From NCBI RefSeq assembly GCF_014202995.1, contig NZ_JACHIA010000001.1, positions 310,001-374,000 on the forward strand: DNA of 64,000 nt. The letters are read 5' to 3'. The position numbers and the translations under genes are program-made. The notes below the pieces were generated by a model. The model was not told the origin of the DNA, searched no databases, and worked only from the letters and a program-made list of their open reading frames with translations. The stretch is from Longimicrobium terrae. Its GTDB lineage: Bacteria; Gemmatimonadota; Gemmatimonadetes; Longimicrobiales; Longimicrobiaceae. Within the stretch, counting starts at the first letter, position 1. Each line of letters starts with the position of its first letter. Below, piece after piece: positions 43,019-52,304 of the stretch.

Positions 43019-44059
43019 CTACGCCACGCGCGCGAGCACATCCACCACCGCGCCCATCCCCGCCGCCGCCTCCGCGCGGGCCAGCGGCGCCGCCAGCGCG
43101 TCCACCACCCGCCGCGCCAGGCGAGGGCGCCGCACGGGCATCGCGTTCTGCGCGGACGGATCCACCGGCATGGCGGACCGCCTGGATGCGCGACCGTCCT
43201 CCGCGCCGCCGTCCACCAAGTCGTTGCCCGGAAGCGCGTCGGTCCACGGGATGCGGCCGGTGCGCAGGCGGTGCACGGCGTTCAGCGCGGAGCCGGCCAC
43301 CGTTCCCGGGCCGTGCCACGGGTCCCACGTTGTGGCGGATTCAACGGCGAACCCTTCGCGCCGCAGAAGCTCCGCCAGCGTGCGCGGCGTGTAGAAGTAC
43401 ACATGCTGCGGAAACATAAGCGACGCCCACGCCGCGCCGGTCAGCCGCCGGGTGAGCGAGGCGTGGTTGGGCACCTGCAGGTGCAGCACGCCGCCCACAT
43501 CCAGCAGCCGACGCACCGCGCGCAGCCACTGCGCGGGATGGTAGACGTGCTCCAGCACGTGATACGCGGCGATCACGGGAAACGGAGCTCCGTCCGGCGT
43601 CTCTCCGCCCGAAATGTCGCCGGTGAACAGGCGGATGCCGTGCCGGCGCAGCACCATTTCCGCCGTTCGCGCGTCGAACTCCGATCCGCCCACCGCCCAT
43701 CCCGCGCGGCGGAGGAACGCGAGAAAGTTTCCGTCCCCGCAGCCGATCTCAAAGATCCGCCGCCGCCCCGCATTCACCGACGCCTCCAGCCGGGCGAGGC
43801 GATGCGCGAACGTGGGATTGGCGAGCTGCCGGTCCAGTTCCGCCGGAGACGGGTCCGCGCCGGGATAGTAGCCGGCGTACAGGAGATGGAGCCGGTTCTC
43901 CGCCACGCGGTCGTACAGGCGCACCACGCCGCACCGCGAACACGCGGCAAAGCGGCGCCCGCACACCGCGCCGGCGGCGCGCCACGCGGTGGAACGGCAG
44001 ACGCCGCACTCCGGGACGGTCTCCCAGAGCGCGGCGTCGTCCATTCGCACGGCGTTCAC
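43019..44059 (-). CDS. Class I SAM-dependent methyltransferase with N-terminal zinc ribbon
   Basis: A 346-aa protein. Cys pairs CGVCRS and CSRCG are near residues 18-43, followed by a Rossmann methyltransferase domain: IFEIGCGDGNFLAFL (SAM motif I), ISGGETPDG and YHVLEHVYHPAQWL, as in methyltransferase-12 proteins that act on sugars or small molecules. The substrate is unknown. The start is uncertain: GTG 44059 (MNAVRM), GTG 44050 and ATG 44044 are all in frame. It is 5 bp after cysS and so probably co-transcribed. Confidence 0.8.
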   Translation of the reverse strand: MNAVRMDDAALWETVPECGVCRSTAWRAAGAVCGRRFAACSRCGVVRLYDRVAENRLHLLYAGYYPGADPSPAELDRQLANPTFAHRLARLEASVNAGRRRIFEIGCGDGNFLAFLRRAGWAVGGSEFDARTAEMVLRRHGIRLFTGDISGGETPDGAPFPVIAAYHVLEHVYHPAQWLRAVRRLLDVGGVLHLQVPNHASLTRRLTGAAWASLMFPQHVYFYTPRTLAELLRREGFAVESATTWDPWHGPGTVAGSALNAVHRLRTGRIPWTDALPGNDLVDGGAEDGRASRRSAMPVDPSAQNAMPVRRPRLARRVVDALAAPLARAEAAAGMGAVVDVLARVA

Positions 44060-44064
44060 GCGGG

Positions 44065-45510
44065 TCAGGCGCCCAGCTTCCAGCGCGGGCCCTGCGCGGT
44101 GTCTTCAATCACCACGCCGCGGGCGGCGATCTCGTCGCGGATGGCGTCCGCCTGGGCGAAGTCGCGCGCCTTGCGGGCCGCCTGCCGCGCCGCGATCCGC
44201 TCCTCTACCCAGCCGGCCAGATCGTCGTCCACCACGTTTTCGCGGTCCGCCAGCATCACGAAGCCGAACACCTCGTCGATGCGCTCGAACGCCCGCAGCG
44301 CCGCCGCCTGCTCCGCCTGCCCGATGGGGCGCCCGGCCAGGTCGTGAAGGCGCGCGTTCACCCGGCCCACCAGTTCGTGCAGGGCGGCGAGCGCCACACT
44401 GCTGTTGAGGTCCTGGTCCATCGCGGCGGCGAACGCGGCCAGCGACTCGTCCGCCGCCAGGTGCAGCGACGGCGTGTCCATGGGATCGGGATCGCGCGCC
44501 GCCGGAGAGTCGCGCAGCCGGTCGCGCGTGTCGCGCACGCGGCGCACGGCCTCAGCCGCGGCGCCCAATCCTTCGAAGGTGAAGTTGAGCTTGCTGCGGT
44601 AGTGCGCCGTCAGGAACAGGTAGCGGATGGCGGACGGCTTGACCCCGCGGTCGATCAGGTCCTGAAGGTTGAAGATGTTGCCGGTGCTCTTGGCCATCTT
44701 GTCGCCTTCCAGCAGCAGGAACTCGCCGTGCAGCCAGTAGCGCACGAACGTCTTTCCCGTCGCCCCCTCGCTCTGCGCGATCTCATCCTCGTGGTGCGGA
44801 AAGGTGAGGTCCACCCCGCCGCAGTGGATGTCGAACGTTTCCCCCAGTTCCTGCATGCTCATGGCCGAGCACTCGATGTGCCACCCCGGCCGCCCGCGCC
44901 CCCACGGCGTGTCCCACACGGCGCCCACCTGCTCGTCCTCGGGCTTTACGCCCTTCCAGAGCACGAAGTCGCGCACGTCGTCCTTGTCGTACTCGTCCGC
45001 CGCCACGCGTTCGCCGCGGCGGCCGGCGCTCACGTCCACCTTGGACAGGGCGCCGTAGTTGGGGAACTCGCTGATGTCGTAGTAGACGCTCCCCTCGCTC
45101 TCGTACGCCAGCCCGCGCTCCTGCAGGCGGCGGATGATGTCGATCATCTGCGGCACGTAGTGCGTGGCCCGCGGATGCACCGTGGCGCGGCGGATGCCCA
45201 GCGTGTCCAGGTTCCAGTACAGGTTGTCGATGAACGGCTCCGTGTAGTCGTTCAGCGACACGCCCTCCCGCAGGGCGCCACGGATGGTCTTGTCGTCCAC
45301 GTCGGTCAGGTTCATCACGAACCGCACGTCGTAGCCCCGGTACTCCAGGTAGCGCCGCAGCACGTCCGTAAAGAAGAACGTGCGCATGTTGCCGATGTGC
45401 GGCGGCGCGTACACCGTGGGCCCGCAGGTGTACAGCCCCACCTTTCCGTCCACCAGGGGGACGAACTCTTCTTCGCGGCGGGTGAGCGTGTTGTAAAAAG
45501 TCAGCGGCAT
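44065..45510 (-). CDS. cysS: Cysteinyl-tRNA synthetase
   Basis: A 481-aa class I synthetase. The HIGH-equivalent is YAPPHIGNMRTFF, the KMSKS-equivalent is DKMAKSTGN, and zinc site residues occur at LYTCGPTVY, IECSAM and HCGGVD. It charges tRNA-Cys. Normal length, ATG 45510. It is followed by the methyltransferase gene after a 5-bp gap. Confidence 0.97.
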   Translation of the reverse strand: MPLTFYNTLTRREEEFVPLVDGKVGLYTCGPTVYAPPHIGNMRTFFFTDVLRRYLEYRGYDVRFVMNLTDVDDKTIRGALREGVSLNDYTEPFIDNLYWNLDTLGIRRATVHPRATHYVPQMIDIIRRLQERGLAYESEGSVYYDISEFPNYGALSKVDVSAGRRGERVAADEYDKDDVRDFVLWKGVKPEDEQVGAVWDTPWGRGRPGWHIECSAMSMQELGETFDIHCGGVDLTFPHHEDEIAQSEGATGKTFVRYWLHGEFLLLEGDKMAKSTGNIFNLQDLIDRGVKPSAIRYLFLTAHYRSKLNFTFEGLGAAAEAVRRVRDTRDRLRDSPAARDPDPMDTPSLHLAADESLAAFAAAMDQDLNSSVALAALHELVGRVNARLHDLAGRPIGQAEQAAALRAFERIDEVFGFVMLADRENVVDDDLAGWVEERIAARQAARKARDFAQADAIRDEIAARGVVIEDTAQGPRWKLGA

Positions 45511-45612
45511 CTGATTTCGATGGATGAGAAGCGGTCGGAGGGCGCGCGGAAGGTCATCCGCCGCGCCGGAACTGGGATCAGCCCGCGGCTCTCCTACATC
45601 GCCTGTGGTGCC

Positions 45613-46575
45613 TCATGTTCTCGCTCCCGGAACGCCGTCCGCCGCGTGGTCGCCGCCGCCGGCCGGGACCACCGCCGACACCACCGGCGGCTCGGCCCAG
45701 GTGACCGTCTGGTGCGGAAAGGGAATCTCGATTTCTTCGCGGTCAAACCTGTACTTGATGCGGCGGCGAAGCTCGCGCGCCACGTCCCACTGCTTCAGCG
45801 GCAGCGTCTTGGCCATCACCCGCACGGTGATGGCGCTTTCGCCGAACGCCTCGATCCCCGGCACTTCCACCGGGTCCAGAAGCAGCGGCTTCCACTGCGG
45901 ATCCTCGTACAGTTCCCGCCCCAGGTCGCGCAGCACGCCGATGACGCGGTCCGGGTCCTCGCGGTATCCCACGCCCACGTCCAGCACCACGCGCGCCCAG
46001 GTGCGGGTAAGGTTGCTGACCTTCTTGATCTCGCCGTTGGGAACGATGTGCAGCACGCCGTGCACATCGCGCAGCACCACCACGCGCAGCGTCATCTTTT
46101 CCACCGTGCCGCTCACCCCCTCGATGCGGATCACGTCGCCCACGCCGAACTGGTTCTCGAACAGGATGAACAGCCCGGAGATGATGTCCTTGACCAGCGA
46201 CTGCGCTCCGAACGAGACGGCCAGGCCCAGGACGCCGGCGCCGGCCAGCAGCGGGCCCAGGTTCACCCCCAGCGAGCCCAGCACCATGAAGACGCCCAGG
46301 ATGGCCACCAGTACCATTCCCATGCTGCGCAGCAGGCTCAGCAGGGTGCGCGCGCGCTGCGTCTGGGCACTCAGCACGCCGGGCGTAGGATCGCCCAGGG
46401 CGCGCTCCACGCGGCGCAGCACCAGGCGCAGCGCCCAGTACAGCAGCAGGGTGACGAACAGCGCGCCGGCCACCCGCAGGCCGGTGATGGCCAGCGCCTC
46501 CCACGTGAACTTGTCGGTCCACTTGTCGCGCAGCTGCGCCAGCTGCACCAGCGTCAGCGTGTCTGCCTGAATCAT
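45613..46575 (-). CDS. Small-conductance mechanosensitive channel (MscS family)
   Basis: A 320-aa protein. Three predicted membrane helices are followed by the MscS pore region LGLAVSFGAQSLVKDIISGL and the beta-domain motif FGVGDVIRIEGVSGTVEKMT. It gates on membrane tension and protects against hypo-osmotic shock. ATG 46575 starts MIQADTLTLVQ; the frame continues 11 codons upstream. The C-terminal tail after about residue 295 is variable. Confidence 0.9.
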   Translation of the reverse strand: MIQADTLTLVQLAQLRDKWTDKFTWEALAITGLRVAGALFVTLLLYWALRLVLRRVERALGDPTPGVLSAQTQRARTLLSLLRSMGMVLVAILGVFMVLGSLGVNLGPLLAGAGVLGLAVSFGAQSLVKDIISGLFILFENQFGVGDVIRIEGVSGTVEKMTLRVVVLRDVHGVLHIVPNGEIKKVSNLTRTWARVVLDVGVGYREDPDRVIGVLRDLGRELYEDPQWKPLLLDPVEVPGIEAFGESAITVRVMAKTLPLKQWDVARELRRRIKYRFDREEIEIPFPHQTVTWAEPPVVSAVVPAGGGDHAADGVPGART

Positions 46576-47038
46576 CAGTGAACGGGCGGCGGATCGGGGC
46601 CGCGGCACGGCGCTGCGGACGGTCCGCGAACGTAAGCGCGCGCTCGCGCGGCGGTCAACCCTGATCGGGAAGTGCGTGAGTGCGTGAGTGCGGGGTGCGG
46701 GGTGCGTGAGTGCGCGCGGCGGCGGCTTCCGGGCGTCGTGCCGGCGTATCCGCGCGCGGGAACTTCCGTTGGACTACGCCGTGTCCGCGCGGGCGGCCTC
46801 CGGTCCATGGCGTCCGCGGGGGAGCGCCGCCCGATCGGCGGGAATCCGCGGAGGCATCGTCCGGGGGACGGCGGTGGGGCGAGAAAAAGGCGCGCGGGTG
46901 CTGGCGCAAACTGGGGCCGGCGCGGGTACAAGGCGGTCGGCACGCATGGTGCCTTCCGCAATCCAGAGCAGGATCGGGTTCGTCGCCGGCGCCCGCCGGA
47001 GGGCGCGCGACTTTCCCGGGCGTCAGGAGCCGGTTCTC
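46576..47038. other. Divergent gap between MscS and kinase genes
   Basis: A 463-bp region. It contains the GTGCGTGAGTGCG direct repeat (46675-46715). The histidine kinase frame stays open through 46688, but no RBS supports an earlier start. Confidence 0.5.
46675..46715. repeat. GTGAGTGCG-type short tandem repeat, copy 1
   Basis: GTGCGTGAGTGCG units joined by GGGGTGCG. Related to 57563-57597. Confidence 0.65.
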
Positions 47039-48520
47039 ATGGACACGCAAGGTTCAAAGGGCCCCGCCGGGGGACAGTCGTGGACGCTGCGCATCTCCGC
47101 GCCCACGCTGGCGCTGGGCTTCGTCATGATCTCGCTCTTCGCCCTGGCGCTCACCCCCAACTACATGATCCGGCGGCTGGACATTCTGCGCCGCGACACC
47201 GAAGGCACGGTGGGCAGCGCCAGCCCCATCGTGGCGGAACTGCGCCTGCTGATGGAGCAGGAAGAGGTGGATCACGCCCACCTGCGCATCACCGGCACGC
47301 GCGAGGCGCTGGCGCACTACCGCGCCACGCAGCAGCGCGAAGACAGCATCTTTCAACGCCTGCTTCCCCTGGCGGAAAGCATCGGGCCCGGCGTGGCGGC
47401 GCGCGCGCGGGAGATGCAGCGCCTTGCCGGACGCATGCAGGTGCTTCCCGACGCCCGCGCGTACGGCGAGATCGACGAAGCGGAGTTCACGCGCAGGCTG
47501 CCGGAACAGGCGCCGCTGCGCGACTCGCTGGAGGCATCGCGCGTGGCGCTGGAGGGCGCCATCACCCAGGCGCTGGAAACGGACATCGACCGCGGCGGCG
47601 AGGTGGTCAGGCGCCAGCGCACCATCTCGTTCTGGATGGGAGCGATGGCGCTGCTGGCGGCGGTGGCGGTGGGGTGGTTCGCCCGGCGAGAACGCCACCT
47701 GGGGCGGGAACTGACCCGCGCGCTGGGCGCGGAACGCAGGCTGCGCGAAGAATCGGAGCAGCGGCGCGAGGAGCTCAAGCGCATCAGCGAAAGCAAGGCG
47801 CGGCTGATGCGCGGCTTCAGCCACGACGTCAAGAACCCGCTGGGCACGGCGGACGGCTTTCTGCAGCTTCTGGAGGAGGGGATCATCGATCCCGTCACCG
47901 AGCGGCAGAAGGCCAGCCTGGGCCGCGCCCGCCACTCACTGAACGCGGCCGTCAACCTGATCGAGGACCTGCTGGAGATCGCCCGGGCCGAAACGGGCGC
48001 CATCCACATCGCGCGGGTGCCCACGGACATCGCCGCCGTGGTCCGCGAGGCGGTGGACGAGTTCCACGGCCAGGCGCGCGCCAAGGGCCTGGTGATGACC
48101 ACGGAGGTCGCGGACGGCCTTCCCGCCATCCACAGCGACCCCGTGCGCGTGCGGCAGGTGCTGGGAAACCTGATTTCCAACGCGGTCAAGTACACTCCCG
48201 CGGGACGCGTGCAGGTGCGCGCGATGCCGCGCGCCGCCAGGGACGGCCGGCCCGGCGTGGCGATGGAGGTGGTGGATACCGGCTCCGGAATTCCCGCGGA
48301 CAAGCGGCCGCTGCTCTTTCAGGAGTTCACCCGCTTTGAGCCGGGCGCGGCGCGCGGATCCGGCGTGGGGCTGGCGATCAGCGCGCGCATCGTGGAGGCG
48401 CTGGGCGGCGAGATCGGCGTGGAAAGCGAGGTGGGCAGGGGCAGCACCTTTGTTCTCTGGCTCCCGGTCGGCAGCCGCGCGGACGAGCAGCCCGCCCCGC
48501 CCGCGACCCCGACGCGCTGA
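47039..48520 (+). CDS. Membrane sensor histidine kinase
   Basis: A 493-aa protein. TM1 (about residues 22-44) and TM2 (about 205-222) enclose a helical periplasmic sensor of about 160 residues. A short coiled coil leads to the HisKA domain, with His at about 262 in GFSHDVKNPLG. The ATPase domain has NLISNAVKY, VDTGSGIP and GSGVGLAISARIVEALGG. No HAMP domain is obvious. It autophosphorylates and signals to an unknown regulator; no response regulator gene adjoins. ATG 47039 follows AGGAG by ten bases. Confidence 0.88.
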   Translation: MDTQGSKGPAGGQSWTLRISAPTLALGFVMISLFALALTPNYMIRRLDILRRDTEGTVGSASPIVAELRLLMEQEEVDHAHLRITGTREALAHYRATQQREDSIFQRLLPLAESIGPGVAARAREMQRLAGRMQVLPDARAYGEIDEAEFTRRLPEQAPLRDSLEASRVALEGAITQALETDIDRGGEVVRRQRTISFWMGAMALLAAVAVGWFARRERHLGRELTRALGAERRLREESEQRREELKRISESKARLMRGFSHDVKNPLGTADGFLQLLEEGIIDPVTERQKASLGRARHSLNAAVNLIEDLLEIARAETGAIHIARVPTDIAAVVREAVDEFHGQARAKGLVMTTEVADGLPAIHSDPVRVRQVLGNLISNAVKYTPAGRVQVRAMPRAARDGRPGVAMEVVDTGSGIPADKRPLLFQEFTRFEPGAARGSGVGLAISARIVEALGGEIGVESEVGRGSTFVLWLPVGSRADEQPAPPATPTR

Positions 48521-48538
48521 TCCGCCACGCAACAACAT

Positions 48539-48618
48539 TCTCACACAGAGACACGGAGACGCAGAGAGGAGATGATCCGTCGTCTTTCTCTGCGCCTCCG
48601 CGGCTCTGCGCGAGGCTC
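48539..48618. repeat. CACAGAGACACGGAGACGCAGAG-type palindromic element
   Basis: CACAGAGACACGGAGACGCA ends in GAGAGG and is followed by the inverse TCTCTGCGCCTCCGCGGCTC ending TGCGCGAGG. The result is an imperfect intergenic palindrome of a type that I recognise as recurring between genes in many GC-rich bacterial genomes. Confidence 0.7.
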
Positions 48619-48683
48619 TTCCCTGCTCCGCCGCCGCGCGGAATCCCGTCGCTTGACACCGTTGCCCCGAACAGGTACTCTGA

Positions 48684-48701
48684 TTGAGAATGATTCTCAT
48701 T
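48684..48701. promoter_or_regulatory. Fur-box-like palindrome
   Basis: TGAGAATGATTCTCA with AT-rich flanks closely resembles the Fur consensus (GATAATGATAATCATTATC). It lies about 90 bp upstream of the PepSY gene. Confidence 0.75.
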
Positions 48702-48793
48702 CAGAGCTACAACACTGATCCGCTTCCCGCGCGCACCTGACTGCGCGCATTCACGGCCGACCTGCGCCGGCCCACGACTCATCCGGACTGTCC

Positions 48794-50080
48794 GTGCTGC
48801 GTAAAATCGTTTTCTGGAGCCACCTTGGGGCGGGGTTCATCGCCGGGGTGGTTGTGTTCGTGATGTCGGTAACCGGTGTGCTGCTGACCTACCAGCGCCA
48901 GATGACGGCCTGGGCCGACATGCGTGGCCTGAATGGGGCGCCCCCCGCGGCCAACGCGGCGCGCATGGCCCCCGAGGCGCTGCTGGGACGCGTGCTGCAG
49001 ACGGAAAAGGGTGCGCCCACCTCCGTGGTGTGGCGCGGCGCGGCGGACGCGCCCGTGGCCGTCAGCTTCGGGCGCGAACGCACGGTGTTCGTCAACGCGT
49101 ACACGGGCGAGACGCTGGGCACGGGCGCCACGGGAATGCGCACGTTCTTTCGCAAGATCACCGAGTGGCACCGCTGGATGGGCGCCACGGGCGAAAACCG
49201 CGAGCGCGGCGGCGCCCTTACCGGCGCGTGCAACCTGCTCTTCTTCTTTCTGCTGCTGAGCGGCGCCATTCTGTGGATTCCCAAGCAGTGGAGGCGCGCC
49301 AACCTGCGCAACATCATGTGGTTCCGCCGCGGACTGCGCCCCAAGGCGCGGGACTTCAACTGGCACCACGTGTTCGGCTTCTGGATGTTCATCCCGCTCG
49401 CCATCATCATCGCGTCGGGCGTGGTGATCTCGTACTCGTGGGCCAGCGAACTCGTGTTCCGCGTCGTGGGCGAGTCGCCTCCGCCGCGCCAGGGTGAGGG
49501 CGGTGGCGGCGCGGGTGGGGCGCCCAAGGGCCGCGCGGAAGGCGGTCGCGGCGCGGCCGAAGGCGGTCGTGCGGAGGGCGGACGCGGCGGAGCCGGCGAG
49601 GGCCGGGGCGCGGCGGAAGGCGGGCGCGGCGAGGGTGGCCGTGGCGGAAACGGTGAGGGCCGCGGCGCGCCCAAGCTGGCCGGGCTGGACCCGCTGTGGG
49701 CGCAAGCCGTTGCGCGCGCGCCGGGGTGGAAGATCCTGACGATGCAGGTTCCCCCGAAGCCGGACGCGCCCGTGTCGTTCACGCTGGACCGCGGCACCGG
49801 CGGGCAGCCGCAGACGCGCGCCACGCTGGCGTTCGATCGCGAGACCGGCCGTGTCACCAAGTGGGAGCCGTTCGCCGCCACGTCAACCGGGCGCCAGCTT
49901 CGCGGCATCCTTCGCTTCGCGCACACGGGCGAGGTGCTGGGGATCGTGGGGCAGACCGTCGCCGGGATCGCGTCGCTGGCCGCCGCGCTGCTGGTGTGGA
50001 CCGGCATCTCGCTGTCGCTGCGCCGCTTTGCCGCATGGCGCAGCCGCCGCAAATCGCCGCGCGCCGCCACGCCGGCATGA
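48794..50080 (+). CDS. PepSY-associated TM protein with Gly/Arg/Glu-rich linker
   Basis: A 428-aa membrane protein. TM1 at about residues 10-32 and further segments at about 147-162, 196-215 and 395-415 flank PepSY-type periplasmic regions; HWMGATGENRERGG-like and FNWHHVFGFWMFIPLAIIIA segments match PepSY_TM proteins involved in siderophore or iron metabolism. A low-complexity linker (about 229-294) of GG/GR/AEGG units is unusual. Start is GTG 48794; an RBS is not obvious. A Fur box is about 90 bp upstream, so the gene is probably iron-repressed. A strong terminator follows. Confidence 0.85.
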   Translation: MLRKIVFWSHLGAGFIAGVVVFVMSVTGVLLTYQRQMTAWADMRGLNGAPPAANAARMAPEALLGRVLQTEKGAPTSVVWRGAADAPVAVSFGRERTVFVNAYTGETLGTGATGMRTFFRKITEWHRWMGATGENRERGGALTGACNLLFFFLLLSGAILWIPKQWRRANLRNIMWFRRGLRPKARDFNWHHVFGFWMFIPLAIIIASGVVISYSWASELVFRVVGESPPPRQGEGGGGAGGAPKGRAEGGRGAAEGGRAEGGRGGAGEGRGAAEGGRGEGGRGGNGEGRGAPKLAGLDPLWAQAVARAPGWKILTMQVPPKPDAPVSFTLDRGTGGQPQTRATLAFDRETGRVTKWEPFAATSTGRQLRGILRFAHTGEVLGIVGQTVAGIASLAAALLVWTGISLSLRRFAAWRSRRKSPRAATPA

Positions 50081-50115
50081 ACACCGCGGACCCGCGGTTT
50101 GGAGGATGAGAGAAA

Positions 50116-50147
50116 GAGCGCCGCCGCGGACCTCCGCGGCGGCGCTC
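50116..50147 (+). terminator. Terminator after PepSY gene
   Basis: GAGCGCCGCCGCGG and CCGCGGCGGCGCTC, perfect 14-bp arms with a 4-nt loop. Confidence 0.75.
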
Positions 50148-50243
50148 CTCATTTCCTGCCACGGGTTCTCCCGAGCGTTGCACGCCGGACGATCCCGATT
50201 TCTATTGAGGGAAACGCCCCCGATCCCCGTTCCGAAGAGCCGC

Positions 50244-51110
50244 ATGCCCGCACGCCGCGCTTTCCGTCCCCGCCGCATTGCCGTCGTGGTCGCCGCCGTT
50301 CTCGCATTCGCCAGGATCGCGACCGCGCAGACGCCAACGGTTCCCGACACCGCGCGGGTGCGGATCGTCTCCATCCCCGGATCGCTTCCGCAGCCGCGCA
50401 ACGCCGTCGTGGTTCTGCCGCGCGGCTACCACCAATCCGTGCGGCGCTACCCCGTTCTCTACCTGCTGCACGGGCATGACGGCGGGTACCGCAACTGGAT
50501 GGAGCGCACCAACCTGCTCGCCTACACCGAGCGGATGCCGCTGATCATCGTGCTGCCTGACGGCGCGAACTCGTGGTACACCAACAGCGCAGCGCGGCCT
50601 GACGAGAAGTTCGAGGACTACGTCGCCACGGACATCCCCGCGTACGTCGACCAGAACTTCCGCACGCTCACGTTTCGCGAGGCGCGGTACGTGGCGGGGC
50701 TCAGCATGGGCGGATATGGTGCGTTGAAAATGGGATTGAAGTACCCCGCGCGCTTTTCGCTCTCGGGCAGCTTCTCCGGCGCGCTGGCGGCGCCAACGAG
50801 CACGACCTCCACCACGGTCGGGGAGGCATTCGGCCCCGCGGGAAGCGCGGCGCGGGCGGAAAACGATCTGGTCGCGCTGGCGGGAAGCGCGCGGATCCCG
50901 GAAGGCACGTACTTCTACCTCGACTGCGGGACCGCCGACCGGCTGCTGGAAGCCAACCGCACGTTCGCCCAGGCCCTGTCCGCCCGGCCGCTGGCGTACG
51001 AGTACCACGAGGTCGCCGGTGTGCACAGCTGGGAGTTCTGGGACCGGCGCCTCCCCGTCTTCATGCGCCTGGTCGAGGAGCGCATCGCGCGCCTGCCCGC
51101 GCTGGACTGA
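50244..51110 (+). CDS. Secreted alpha/beta-hydrolase, esterase D family
   Basis: A 288-aa protein with an N-terminal signal peptide (residues 1-29). The hydrolase core has VLYLLHGHDGGYRNWMERTN, IIVLPDGANSWYTNSA, the nucleophile elbow GLSMGGYGALKMG (Ser near 154), DCGTADRLLE and the catalytic His in VAGVHSWEFWDRRL. This matches the tributyrin-esterase/FGH-like family. The substrate is unknown. ATG 50244 gives the signal peptide. Confidence 0.88.
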   Translation: MPARRAFRPRRIAVVVAAVLAFARIATAQTPTVPDTARVRIVSIPGSLPQPRNAVVVLPRGYHQSVRRYPVLYLLHGHDGGYRNWMERTNLLAYTERMPLIIVLPDGANSWYTNSAARPDEKFEDYVATDIPAYVDQNFRTLTFREARYVAGLSMGGYGALKMGLKYPARFSLSGSFSGALAAPTSTTSTTVGEAFGPAGSAARAENDLVALAGSARIPEGTYFYLDCGTADRLLEANRTFAQALSARPLAYEYHEVAGVHSWEFWDRRLPVFMRLVEERIARLPALD

Positions 51111-51149
51111 GCACCGGATCCGGGTCGCGGGCTCTCCCCAGAGCCCATG

Positions 51150-51180
51150 TTGACTTTTAATATGACAATCATCATATCTA
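51150..51180 (+). promoter_or_regulatory. Candidate promoter of the aldo/keto reductase gene
   Basis: TTGACT (51150-51155) and TATCTA (51175-51180) with a 19-bp spacer in an AT-rich block. The spacing is longer than usual, so the assignment is tentative. Confidence 0.4.
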
Positions 51181-51205
51181 AACCAGTGATGATGATCGTC
51201 ATCAT
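51160..51205. promoter_or_regulatory. Two operator-like dyads before aldo/keto reductase
   Basis: ATATGA/TCATAT with a 6-bp centre (51160-51177), overlapping the candidate -10, and ATGATGA/TCATCAT with a 3-bp centre (51189-51205). Both are perfect in their arms. Confidence 0.55.
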
Positions 51206-51260
51206 GCAAACGGACTCACGCGGCTCTCCCGATGGAGCCGTCTGACCGAAAAGGGGAGAG

Positions 51261-52304
51261 ATGCGCTACAGGATTCTGGGCGAGCACACGGGACTCCGGG
51301 TGTCGGAAATCGTACTGGGCACCGCTATGTTCGGCACTGGCTGGGGATACGGAACGGACCGGGACGAGTCGCGGCGCATTCTGGACGGCTACGTGGACGC
51401 GGGGGGCAACTTTCTGGACACGGCGGATACGTACCAGTTCGGCGACTCGGAAACGTTTCTGGGGGAGATGATCGCCGGCCGGCGCGACGAATTCGTCGTC
51501 GCCACCAAGTACACCCTGGGCGCCGCCGCGCAGGGCACGGTTTCCACGACGGGCAACAGCCGCAAGAACATGCGGCAGTCGGTGGAAGCCAGCTTGCGGC
51601 GGCTGCGGACGGACCACATCGACCTGCTCTGGGTGCACATGCCCGACGGCGTCACGCCCATGGACGAGATCGTACGCGGCCTGGACGACCTGGTGCGCGC
51701 CGGCAAGATCGTGTACGGCGGGCTCTCCGACTTTCCCGCGTGGCGCGTGGCGCGCGGGGCCACGATGGCGGAACTGCGCGGCTGGGCACCCATCGCGGCG
51801 CTGCAGACAGAATACAGCCTCGTGGAGCGCACGTCGGACCGCGAACTGCTGCCGATGTCGTCCGCGCTGGGGCTGGGCGTGGTGGGATGGTCGCCGCTGG
51901 GCGGCGGCGTGCTCACCGGCAAGTACCGCCGCGGCGAGCGCGGCCGGGTAACGGAGATGAAGCGCGTGATTCAGGTGGAAGACACGCCCCAGCGCACCGC
52001 CGTCATCGATACGCTCGAGGCCGTCGCGCGGGAGGCCGGGTCCAATCCGGGGCGGGTCGCGATCTCGTGGGTGGCGTCAAAGGGAGTCATTCCGATCATC
52101 GGCCCCCGCACGCGCGCGCAGTTGGACGACAACCTGGCCGCCACGGAGCTGCGGCTGACGCCGGACCAGTTGCGGCGGCTGGACGAGGCGAGCGCGATTC
52201 CGCTCGGCTTTCCGCACGACCTGCTGGCGGCGGAGGCGAACCGGTCCCGGCTCGCCGCCGGCCGCCACGATCTCGTGGACGCTCCGGCGCGCGTGGTTGC
52301 CTGA
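51261..52304 (+). CDS. Aldo/keto reductase
   Basis: A 347-aa NADPH-dependent oxidoreductase of the AKR fold. The tetrad is visible: Asp in NFLDTADTYQFGDSE (Tyr nearby), Lys in VVATKYTLG, and His in LLWVHMPDGVTPMDE. The C-terminal NADPH-binding part is GVIPIIGPRTRAQLDDN. ATG 51261 has GGGGAGAG upstream. The paired dyads upstream imply regulation by a small repressor that is not encoded next to it. Confidence 0.92.
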   Translation: MRYRILGEHTGLRVSEIVLGTAMFGTGWGYGTDRDESRRILDGYVDAGGNFLDTADTYQFGDSETFLGEMIAGRRDEFVVATKYTLGAAAQGTVSTTGNSRKNMRQSVEASLRRLRTDHIDLLWVHMPDGVTPMDEIVRGLDDLVRAGKIVYGGLSDFPAWRVARGATMAELRGWAPIAALQTEYSLVERTSDRELLPMSSALGLGVVGWSPLGGGVLTGKYRRGERGRVTEMKRVIQVEDTPQRTAVIDTLEAVAREAGSNPGRVAISWVASKGVIPIIGPRTRAQLDDNLAATELRLTPDQLRRLDEASAIPLGFPHDLLAAEANRSRLAAGRHDLVDAPARVVA

